Source: Palsa-504 sp963844625 (GTDB lineage: Bacteria; Actinomycetota; Actinomycetes; Streptosporangiales; Streptosporangiaceae). From it: 64,000 nucleotides of DNA. The notes under the pieces were generated by a model that made no database searches, was not told the DNA's origin, and saw only the letters and a list, made by a program, of their open reading frames with translations. Every line of letters begins with the position of its first letter. Positions within the stretch are counted from its first letter, which is position 1. Location of the stretch: the NCBI GenBank assembly GCA_963844625.1, contig CAWJPF010000026.1:62001-126000 (forward strand). The letters are read 5' to 3'. The position numbers and the translations under genes were made by a program. Positions 42,356 to 50,209 of the stretch are shown here, piece after piece.

Positions 42356-43066
42356 TCAGCTCAGATCGGGCCACTGATCCAGGGTGTACGCCATCTCCCA
42401 GAACATGCCCTCTAGCCGCGAGCTCATCATGAAGATCTCAGCCAGCTGCCGCCGCCGGCGGTCGCTCGGCACCTCCTCGCGGACCATGTCGTCGAAGGTC
42501 TGGCGCATGTTCAGCACCAGATCGGCTTCTTCTTCGGCGAGGTAAAAACTGACCCAGGCCGAGTACACCGGATGCTCCGCGAGATCGCCGGCCAAGTCGC
42601 GGGCAATTTCCACGTAGCTCCAGGAACACGGGAGAATGGCGGCGGTAATCTCCGGCGGACCGCCGGCCGCCGCCGTCGCCAGCAGGAAGCTGGTGTAGGC
42701 GACGTTCGCTGGGGCCAGCCCGCGCGAGCCGCCCCGGTCTTGAGCTCCTAGGCTGATCACCTGGTCCAGCAGACGCTGGTTGCTGGGGATCTCCAGGCGG
42801 ATGATCCCGTCCAGCTGCCGGGTGAAGAACTCCAGCTCCTCCGCATCCGATGACTTAGCGGCGCCTATGGCCATGCAGCGGGCAAACGCGGGAAGAAACA
42901 GCAGATCCTGCTCGATGAAGAAGCGGAACGCCTCGAGCGGCAGGACCCCGCGGGCGAGCTCGCCCAGGAACGGGTGGGCGTGCAGGCCGGCCCAGATTCG
43001 GTCGCATTGAATACGAAGGTCGTCGGAGAATGTCGGCTCGCGGCCCGGCACGCGCGAAGTATTCAC
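42356..43066 (-). CDS. tenA: TenA-family protein (thiaminase II-like)
   Basis: The 236-residue helical protein matches TenA/thiaminase II: FRFFIEQDLLFLPAFARCMA with Asp54, LPCSWSYVEIA with the catalytic Cys147, and SSRLEGMFWEMAY with the conserved Glu near the C-terminus. TenA hydrolyses aminomethylpyrimidine forms to salvage thiamin pyrimidine. No thiamin genes or TPP riboswitch are nearby, so an alternative substrate cannot be excluded. The GTG at 43066 has a TATGGT hexamer exactly six nt upstream. Confidence 0.85.
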   Translation of the reverse strand: MNTSRVPGREPTFSDDLRIQCDRIWAGLHAHPFLGELARGVLPLEAFRFFIEQDLLFLPAFARCMAIGAAKSSDAEELEFFTRQLDGIIRLEIPSNQRLLDQVISLGAQDRGGSRGLAPANVAYTSFLLATAAAGGPPEITAAILPCSWSYVEIARDLAGDLAEHPVYSAWVSFYLAEEEADLVLNMRQTFDDMVREEVPSDRRRRQLAEIFMMSSRLEGMFWEMAYTLDQWPDLS

Positions 43067-43072
43067 TAAGGC

Positions 43073-43078
43073 ACCATA
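43073..43078 (-). promoter_or_regulatory. -10 hexamer TATGGT for the tenA-like gene (leaderless)
   Basis: Exactly six nt lie between the hexamer and the GTG at 43066 on the minus strand. Confidence 0.5.
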
Positions 43079-43484
43079 GCGTGAGACTCGCGGTTAAGCC
43101 GTTTTTTCGTACGTAACTTCTGGGATAGCCATTGGGTTCCGTATGATCCCGGAAGTGAGCGCGCGAAGCCCCGTCGCCGGTCTCAGCGGATGACGAGTCC
43201 GATCCGGGCCTGGCGTCAGGCGCTCACGGACTGTGCAATGCATTACCTATATTTCCGGCTAAATGGAGAATCTGCACGTGCAGACGGGTTACCCATTAGA
43301 GTTAGGTCGGTTGTGATGCCGTGCGCGCAGGACAGGCTGCCGGGAAGGGGTGTCATGTCGGTTCCGCCGCCGGGTCAGCTCCCGAGCGTTAATGACACCG
43401 ATCGCGTCGATCCGGAAGTCACCGAGTCGTATCGGTATCGCACCATGTGCCGTCTTGTGCGCATGACCCGGCCATCAACCGGAT
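43079..43484. other. Intergenic region upstream of the CvnA-like gene
   Basis: About 400 bp without a supported gene; base composition is clearly more AT-rich than its surroundings around 43230-43310. It contains the exact palindrome TCTGCACGTGCAGA at 43271-43284, a plausible regulator-binding site for the sensor gene downstream. Confidence 0.5.
43271..43284. promoter_or_regulatory. 14-bp palindrome TCTGCACGTGCAGA
   Basis: A perfect 14-nt palindrome in the AT-richer part of the intergenic region. Function unknown; it could be an operator. Confidence 0.35.
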
Positions 43485-45742
43485 GTGAGTGACATGCTGC
43501 TCGAAATCCTCCTAGGCGCCCTGGTCCTCGCGGTTGCCGTTCTCATTGTGGTGGACCTGTCCAGAACCAAGGGCGAGGGTTTGCATGGCAACGTCGACGC
43601 GTCGCATGACGCCAGGTCAAGGCCCGTCGGCGCCACCCGCGAGGGTCGGCCAGAGGCGCTCATCCGGGAATCCGCCGGAACAGGGATACCCGCCACCGCT
43701 ACACCCGCCGCTGCGCACGATGCTGCTCAAAACTGGCGTCCGGGGAGCGTCAGCTCGCCCGTAGGCGACCCCCAGCGCCCCAGCCCTAGCGCGCCGGCCG
43801 GACCGCCGAGATCACGCCGCGAGCTGAAGAACTGGCACGTCCGCTCGCGGCTGCTGCTTCTCGTTGTCATTCCCGCCGTCGCCGTCGCCGCCGCCGCGTT
43901 CTGTGTGGCCCGCCTGGACCATGCCCTCCAAGGGACGCAGATTCACTCACCGGCTAGCTCGGTACGTACCGGGGCCGTCGTGTCGGCGTTCACGTTCGGG
44001 ATCGCGATAATCGTCATCGTGGCGCTGGCGGCGTGGTTGGTGATCGTCACGGCCAGGTCCGTGTTGCGGCCGCTGTACCGGCTGCGGGCCGGGGCCGTGG
44101 AGATGGCCAGGAGCCGACGGCCCGATGCGGCCCGCCCGGTCAGCGAGAACAACGGCGAGGGCGGGCCGGCGACGTGGTCCCCATCGACGTGGATTCCGCG
44201 GATGAACTGGGTGAGATCGCGCGCGCCTTCGACCAGGTACGCAGGGAAATGCTGCTCTTGATGGCCAATGAGGCCTCCCTCGGCGGCAAGCTCAACGCCA
44301 TGTTCGTAAACCTCTCCCACCGCGGCCAGTCCATGGTGGAACGCCAGATCCGCCTCATAGAAGGTCTCGAGCAAGGGGAGCAGGACCCGCAGCGCCTGGC
44401 CGACCTGTTCAAGGTGGACCGCATTGCGACCCGCATGCACCGCAGCTCCCGCAACCTGCTGGTCCTGGCCGGTAACGAGGTAGCCACCGGCTGGAACCAG
44501 CCGGTGGCGCTGGCCAATGTGATCAGAGCCGCGGTGTCCGAGCTCGAGGAACACGAACATGTCTCGCTGACCACGCCGCCGGAAATCGCCGTGAGCGGGT
44601 CGGCCGTCAATGACGTGCTACACCTGCTCACCGAGCTGACCGAGAACGCCGTATCGTTCTCCGCGGCGGATATGCCCGTTGATGTCTCAAGCCGTCAGCT
44701 GACCACCGGCGGTGTTCTGGTCGACATTACCGACCGGGGCGTCGGAATGGGCCCGAAAGACATGGCGTACGCAAACTGGCGGCTGGAAAACCCGCCGGCC
44801 GCCGATATCAACATCCCCAAGTGGATTGGCTTGTTCGTGGTCGCCCGGCTGGCCGCACGGCACGGCATCAGGGTTCGGTTGCATCAGGCGGAGTTCGGCG
44901 GCCTCACGGCGCTCGTCTGGCTCCCTGATGAAATCATGACGCATCAGGGCGCGGCGCCGCCGAGGCTCAGCGGTGTCGGTAGTGTCGGGTCAAGACGAGG
45001 CGGGCATGAGGTATCGGTAGATCCGGGCCACGCAAGTGTGGGGCAGCGGCCCGTTATGGCGGGTCGGCGGTCTGGCCCCGCCTGGTCGTCGGCCACCGGC
45101 CCGCAGCCGACGTTCTCGGCCGAACCGCCTGCCCAGGTCAGGTCGGTGGGTTCCGGGCGGCTCGATCCGATGGGCGAGCACGCTCGCCGTTCAGGCCAGG
45201 ACATCCTGGTTCCCGACGATAAGCCTGACCTGGGCTTGTCCGCGACCGGCGTGAGCCAGACGTCAGCATTCGTCAGCGCTCCGATGGCGACTGCTGCACC
45301 GGTGAACCAGGAGACGAGTTCATCCGACGGCGGCGTCGGCGTGATTGTCCCGCCCGCCGCGGATCTCGCGGAAGCGGGCAGGCTGCCAATCTTCGCCTCG
45401 GTCGAGTCGCACTGGTTCAGGGGCGGTCGAACCACGCCCGGTTCGTACGGTCCCGTCGGCGCGGCCGGAAGCCGCTGGTCCTCACCGGCGGATGAAGGCT
45501 GGCAGGCCGCCGAGACGGTCGACTCGCCGTCTTCGAGAGGTTCCACGAGCGCGGGACTCCCCAAGCGGTCGCCGAACGCGAATCTGGTCCCGGGAACCAT
45601 CCCGAGCGCGCAACCCGCCGCTCCGCCGAACCGGTCCGCGGCCGAGGCCCGCAAACGGCTCGCCGGACTTCAGCGAGGTATCAGCGAAGGCCGGGCCGCG
45701 GCCAGCGAAGCGGCGAGTGCCGGCCGGGAAGACGAGTCCTGA
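43485..45742 (+). CDS. CvnA-like sensor histidine kinase, apparently frameshifted
   Basis: The first frame encodes an N-terminal membrane helix (LLEILLGALVLAVAVLIVVDL), a 90-residue linker, a second pair of helices (SRLLLLVVIPAVAVAAAAFCV, FTFGIAIIVIVALAAWLVIV) and the start of a HAMP domain (RPLYRLRAGAVEMARSR...SENNGEGG). The continuation (GDVVPIDVDSADELGEIARAFDQV, H-box FVNLSHRGQSMVERQIRL, N-box ELTENAVSFS, G-box DRGVGMG, long disordered tail) is in the next frame. One missing base near 44163 explains this. The protein is of the conservon CvnA class, but its extracytoplasmic loop is only about 35 residues instead of a full nitrate/nitrite-sensing domain, and CvnB, CvnC and CvnD do not follow. 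Either a sequencing error or a decaying orphan. Confidence 0.75.
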
Positions 45743-45744
45743 GG

Positions 45745-47190
45745 TCAGCCTGCCCCGCTAGCGCTCTCCCGCCCGATCTGGAAGAACGGTGACCGCAGGA
45801 CGAAACGTGCGGCGAACATCAGGATCAGCCCGGCGACGACAATGCCAATGACCGACCAGACCTCCGACGCAGGCGCGCTTTGCAGCGACCGGTAAATAAT
45901 CCAGACTAGGAACCCGGCGGCGCCAAGCGGCAGGAGACCGACGAACAGCGCGTCCCAGACGTTGCTCAAGACCTGGCGCCGGTAGTACGTGACGGCGGCG
46001 AGCGCGGTAAGGATGTAGAAGCCGGCGTACAGCAGCCCAGTCACGTCAATCACCTGGGTGAACACATTCGCCACCGAGCTGGAAAGCAGGTACACCCAGG
46101 TCGCCACGATGAGGATCACGCCGATCACGACGCTCGCGATGACCGGGGTGGCGAAGCGCCGGTTCACGTTGCCCAGGACCGGGGGCAGCACCCGGTGGAT
46201 GGCCATTCCGTACGTCATCCGGGCGATGATCACGATCGCCGTGCCGGTGGAGGCGATCACCGACAGGGCCAGGGACAGGGCCATGACCTTGGCCCACCCG
46301 CCGCCGCCTAGCGTCTGCGCGATGTAGACGAGCGCCGAGGAGGAGTTGGCCTGCAGTCTGGCCGGCGACACCACTCCCGCGAGGCCCATCTCCGACACGG
46401 TGAAAATGACGGCCAGGAGGGCGACCGCCATGATGGCGGCCCGGCCCGGGTTGGTACGACGGTGCTTGACCTCCTCGTTGACGTACACGGTGGCGTCCCA
46501 GCCGGTGTACATAAACACCGCGATGAGAAACCCGGCGGCGAGGCTGCCCTTCCCGCCTATTCCGCTGATGCTCAGCCAGCCTCGGGTAATCGGGAAGGTG
46601 CCGTGATGGTGACCGAGCACCACGACGAAGCCGGCGATCGCGAAACCGATCAGGATCCCGTACTCGATCACCGCCATGCCGACCTGGGTCCGGGCCGTGA
46701 TCCGGATACCCACCACCGCGATCATCAGCATGACCAAGATGACGGCCGTGCTGATGAGGATATTCGGCCAGGTGCTGGTGGCGCTGGCGTTGAAGATGGC
46801 CAGCACCGACGGGGCGAGAACCACGACGCCGGAGATCGCCCCGACCAGGCTGCCCGCGATCATCAGCCAGCCGGTCATGAACCCGAGGTACGGGTTGATC
46901 GCGCGGCCGACCCACTCGAAGGAAGCGCCGCAGTTGGCGTTCCACAGGTTCAGTCGGCGGTAGGCGTTAGCGATGACGAGCATGGGAATCGCGGTCAGCA
47001 GGATGACCGGCCCGACGGCGTAAGCGGCCGTCGCGGCCAGCACGGCCAGGGTCAGCCCGACCGATACGGTCGGAGCGGCATTGGCCATGCCGATGACCGT
47101 GTCCTGCACGGCCCCTATCGCATCGGGCTCGAGCCGGGCCGGGCCGACCTGGGCGGATTCCGTGACGGCAGCTTCGGGTCGATCTGTCAT
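45745..47190 (-). CDS. APC-family amino acid permease (copy A)
   Basis: The 481-residue protein has about 12-13 membrane segments of the amino acid-polyamine-organocation family, with the substrate-contact glycine-rich helix 1 DTVIGMANAAPTVSVGLTL and the loop VNEEVKHRRTNPGRAAIMAV. It would import an amino acid or amine by cation symport. It is closely similar over its whole length, including identical total length, to the permease at 50210-51655, so the two are recent paralogues. GGAG precedes the ATG. It is convergent with the sensor kinase (2 nt apart) and divergent from the repeat-tailed permease. Confidence 0.9.
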   Translation of the reverse strand: MTDRPEAAVTESAQVGPARLEPDAIGAVQDTVIGMANAAPTVSVGLTLAVLAATAAYAVGPVILLTAIPMLVIANAYRRLNLWNANCGASFEWVGRAINPYLGFMTGWLMIAGSLVGAISGVVVLAPSVLAIFNASATSTWPNILISTAVILVMLMIAVVGIRITARTQVGMAVIEYGILIGFAIAGFVVVLGHHHGTFPITRGWLSISGIGGKGSLAAGFLIAVFMYTGWDATVYVNEEVKHRRTNPGRAAIMAVALLAVIFTVSEMGLAGVVSPARLQANSSSALVYIAQTLGGGGWAKVMALSLALSVIASTGTAIVIIARMTYGMAIHRVLPPVLGNVNRRFATPVIASVVIGVILIVATWVYLLSSSVANVFTQVIDVTGLLYAGFYILTALAAVTYYRRQVLSNVWDALFVGLLPLGAAGFLVWIIYRSLQSAPASEVWSVIGIVVAGLILMFAARFVLRSPFFQIGRESASGAG

Positions 47191-47673
47191 CTGTTCTCCA
47201 GTCAGGGCGGCTCATCCGCACTAAGTGTTCGTCCCCAACATGAAGATTAGCGGTCCGCCTAGTCGTGGTCTCGGGTCGCTGAAGGGTCTACAAACGGATA
47301 TTGATCACTTCCAGAGGCCGGGGCCGCTCGGCGCCAACCACTCGGTGAACTAGCGTCGCATACCTAGCGACGCTTTCACCGAGTGCGTAGGCTCAGTGAC
47401 GCTCAGATGTCATCCAAGGGACCGTCGCGAGCTGTGATCAGATCCTGTCACCAGGGGAACCGCTTACTCGGGGCGGCGCGCGAGAGCCTGACCAGCAAGC
47501 CGGCAGGGGCGATCCTCCCCTGAGACGCCCGCACGCGGATCACCAGCGCGCATGACCAATTTCTGCCGGGATGAAGGTATTTCTATGGAGAAAACCGCTA
47601 AAGTCGCACAGTACGCCTGGAAATAGGCGTTGCCAGCATCGATGAGCATTCCGATGACTTGACGGAGGATACG
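47191..47673. other. Divergent intergenic region between two permease genes
   Basis: No gene is supported in these 483 bp. It contains the 47339-47385 hairpin and AT-richer stretches near 47560-47620 that probably hold the promoter of the rightward permease. Confidence 0.5.
47339..47385. repeat. Bulged 19-bp hairpin between the divergent permeases
   Basis: CACTCGGTGAA-CT-AGCGTCGC (47339-47359) pairs with GCGACGCTTTCACCGAGTG (47367-47385): 11 + 8 base pairs, a CT bulge and a 7-nt loop. No U-tract follows. It may be an operator, an RNA element in a long leader or a terminator separating the two transcripts. Confidence 0.7.
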
Positions 47674-49527
47674 TTGGAGTACGAAACGTCCGGCCCAGCT
47701 GCGGTCTCATCGGTTCGCGCCGTGGTCACGCCGGCCGCCAGTCAAGAACGGAGGAAGCTCAAGCGCAGCGTCGTCGGACGCTGGGACACCGCGTTCCTCA
47801 TGCTGGCCGCGATCATCGTTCTCGACACCCTCGGTGCCGTCTCGAGTTACGGTGCTCAGGCGTTCACCTGGCTTATCGTTATGATTGTCTTCTTCCTGCT
47901 TCCCTATGGCCTGCTCACCGCCGAACTTGGCACCACGTTTCCCGAGGAGGGCGGCCCCTACGTCTGGGTCAAGCTCGCTTTCGGCCGGGCCGCAGCAGCT
48001 GTGGTCTCTGTCATGTATTGGGTCGATAACCCCATCTGGCTGGCCGGGACGCTGGCCATCACGGCGATGGCCACCTTTAGCACCTTCTTCGTCAACCTCT
48101 CGCTGACCTGGCAGTACGTCTTTGGCCTCCTTTTCGTCTGGGCTGGCATCACGTCGGTGATCTTGGCGCTGAAGTTCGGGAAATGGGTGGCCAGCATCGG
48201 CGCGATAGTGCGCGTGCTGCTCATGGCTTTCTTTACGGTCACCGTGTTGGTCTACGCTGGCATGCATGGCATCCACGGCCTAGGGGGCGGAGCGTTTAAG
48301 CCCACCTGGATAGTCTTCCTGGCGGCGACACCCATCCTGATTTTCAACCTCGAGGGCTTTGAGTTGCCCAGCAGCGCCTCCGAGGAACTCAAAAACCCGC
48401 AGAAGGACGTCCCCTTCGCTGTGCTGCGCTCGGGGATCGCCACCGTGCTGTTCTACGGCCTGCCCATCCTCGCCATCCTGATCGTGCTCCCCGCGTCACA
48501 GCTCTCCAACGTCGACGGGTTCGTGGATGCGATCAAGACGGTCTTCATCGTCTACGGGGGGCACACGACAAGCGCAGGCGTTGTACTCACCGGCGCCGGG
48601 AAGGTCCTCGCCGATATCGTGGCGGTCGGGGTAATCTTCGGCTTGCTTTCCTCGGCCGTGGTATGGCTCATCGGATCCGACCGCACCCAGGCGGTCGCGG
48701 CACTAGACGGCGCCGCGCCGAGAGCTCTCGGGTACTTCTCCCGGCGCTTCGGTACGCCAATCGGCGTGAACATGCTTTCGGGTGTGGTGGCGACCATCGT
48801 CCTCGTTCTTTCGCTCACCCTTACCAGCGGTAATGCGTCCAAGTACTTCAGCGTCACGCTAGGGCTTGTCATCTCGATGGTGACGATCACCTACGTGCTC
48901 ATCTTCCCGTCGGTAATCAGGCTCAGGTACAAGTATCCCAACGTTGAGCGCCCGTACCGGATACCGGGCGGGACGGTCGGGCTGTGGATTGTCGGGATAC
49001 TGACTACAGCATGGGCGGCATTTACCACCATCGCGATCATCTATCCCGGCATCGGCACGGCTCATCCCGATGACTCGCTGCCAAGCGGATTTGCCGGGCA
49101 GCGCCTCCAGTACGAGCTGTCTCAGTTGATCCCGCTCGGCGTGATGGTACTTATCGGCCTTCTGTTCTACGCGCTTGGCAGACGCACCCGGCTGGAGGCT
49201 GCGCAGGTGGAAGCCCCGGAGGCAGAAGCCACAGAGGCAGAAGCCGCGCAGGCGGAAGCCACGCAGGCGGAAGCCCCGGCGGCGGAAGCCACGCAGGCGG
49301 AAGCCGCGCCGGCGGAAGCCACGCAGGCGGAAGCCCCGGCGGCGGAAGCCACGCAGGCAGAAGCCGCGCAGGCGGAAACCCCGCAGGCAGAAGCCCCGGC
49401 GGCGGAAACCCCGCAGGCAGAAGCCCCGGCGGCGGAAACCCCGCAGGCAGAAGCCCCGGCGGCGGAAACCCCGGAGGTAAAAGCCGCGCGGGTGGAAGCA
49501 CCGGAGGCGGAAGCCACGCAGGAGTAA
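47674..49527 (+). CDS. APC-family amino acid permease with long Ala/Glu-repeat tail
   Basis: About 617 residues. Residues 1-495 form an APC permease with roughly 12 helices (FLMLAAIIVLDTLGAVSSYG, YGLLTAELGTTFPEEGGPYVWV, LEGFELPSSASEELKNPQKDVPFAV), of the group that includes GadC/YjeM-like antiporters. The last 110 residues are AEAxQAEA/AEAPAAE repeats encoded by 15- and 30-bp units, with coiled-coil or disordered character, in the cytoplasm. The start is a TTG: either 47659, or 47674, which is preferred because GGAGGA lies at 47664-47669. Substrate unknown. Confidence 0.87.
   Translation: MEYETSGPAAVSSVRAVVTPAASQERRKLKRSVVGRWDTAFLMLAAIIVLDTLGAVSSYGAQAFTWLIVMIVFFLLPYGLLTAELGTTFPEEGGPYVWVKLAFGRAAAAVVSVMYWVDNPIWLAGTLAITAMATFSTFFVNLSLTWQYVFGLLFVWAGITSVILALKFGKWVASIGAIVRVLLMAFFTVTVLVYAGMHGIHGLGGGAFKPTWIVFLAATPILIFNLEGFELPSSASEELKNPQKDVPFAVLRSGIATVLFYGLPILAILIVLPASQLSNVDGFVDAIKTVFIVYGGHTTSAGVVLTGAGKVLADIVAVGVIFGLLSSAVVWLIGSDRTQAVAALDGAAPRALGYFSRRFGTPIGVNMLSGVVATIVLVLSLTLTSGNASKYFSVTLGLVISMVTITYVLIFPSVIRLRYKYPNVERPYRIPGGTVGLWIVGILTTAWAAFTTIAIIYPGIGTAHPDDSLPSGFAGQRLQYELSQLIPLGVMVLIGLLFYALGRRTRLEAAQVEAPEAEATEAEAAQAEATQAEAPAAEATQAEAAPAEATQAEAPAAEATQAEAAQAETPQAEAPAAETPQAEAPAAETPQAEAPAAETPEVKAARVEAPEAEATQE
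49189..49524. repeat. 15-bp coding minisatellite in the permease tail
   Basis: More than 20 imperfect copies of a 15-nt unit such as GAAGCCCCGGCGGCG are arranged in tandem, with higher-order 30- and 45-nt patterns. They encode Ala, Glu, Gln, Thr and Pro only. All opposite-strand frames are also open, hence the spurious ORFs there. Confidence 0.95.
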
Positions 49528-49544
49528 CCCGCGCTACGGGTCAG

Positions 49545-49592
49545 GCGTCCCGCAGGACGGCCAGCCGCATGGCTGTCCGTCCTGCGGGACGC
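49545..49592 (+). terminator. Strong stem-loop after the repeat-tailed permease
   Basis: GCGTCCCGCAGGACGGCCAG (continuing to 49566) pairs with 49571-49592 over 22 positions with one mismatch and a GCAT tetraloop, 18 nt after the stop. It is followed by GATCGTTTCC rather than a U-run. This is the best terminator candidate in the window; many actinobacterial terminators lack a U-tract. Confidence 0.6.
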
Positions 49593-49669
49593 TCGATCGT
49601 TTCCTTGCCCAGATTAGGTCGCGGGTGAGGTAGCGGGGCGAACATCTCCTCGGGCACGACTCGCCCCGG

Positions 49670-49905
49670 CTAGCTCACGACGAAGTGCCCGAGGCAGAAA
49701 TGCAGGTCCGTAACCGATGGCAGTCTGGCCCTGCCTCGGTCGGTCCAGGTCAAAACGTCAGGGTTGACATATCGAGTCTCGTCGCGATTGGCCGAGGCGG
49801 CGACCATGGCGACCTCGGTCCCGCCGGGAAGCAAACGTCGCTGAGGGTTGCGTCGGGCTGAGCTTCCGGGTCATGCCGAAGGGAGCCAGCCATCTCAGGT
49901 CCCTC
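49670..49905 (-). pseudogene. Cytochrome P450, C-terminal relic
   Basis: On the minus strand 49852-49670 reads RNPQRRLLPGGTEVAMVAAS, then ANRDETRYVNPD, and ends in DLHFCLGHFVVS and a stop. The order GTxV...ASANRDxxxxxNPD...HFCLG is the K-helix-to-haem region of P450s, with the haem Cys still present. About 50 nt farther upstream another frame gives SLRHDPEAQPDA, resembling the segment before the ExxR helix, so at least one deletion/frameshift has occurred. Everything N-terminal is gone. A dead fragment of an old P450 gene. Confidence 0.55.
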
Positions 49906-50209
49906 TGCGCCGTCCGTCATCAGTCCGACGGGTCTGCGGAAAGGCGTGCTGCCTGGTTTGGGCGGTTGACCAGCCCATACAGAGAGTTCGCCGCTCCGGG
50001 GACGGGTTCGCCTAGAATTCGCTCACGAACATGACAAAGACGTGGGCGACGATTTCCTCGATGTTGCGGGTGGTTCCCTCATATCGGGCACGACCGCAAG
50101 GGCGTACTCAGCGAGGCTGAGCCAGGATCCGGGCACTCGCCCCGGTAGTTCCCAGCGCGCGGCCCACTGCCCGTCTGGCTGCCGACCCGGCCCCACGCCG
50201 ATACCGGGA
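49906..50209. other. Intergenic remainder before permease copy B
   Basis: No intact gene. On the minus strand short frames (SWLSLAEYALAVVPD around 50140-50080, then GTTRNIEEIVAHVFVMF to a stop at 50012) look protein-like but are split by a frameshift; I cannot assign a family. It is probably further gene debris. Confidence 0.35.

Noticed and set aside
49167..49517. Opposite-strand and third-frame ORFs over the permease tail
   Set aside because: They arise from the 15-bp repeat, which keeps every frame open.
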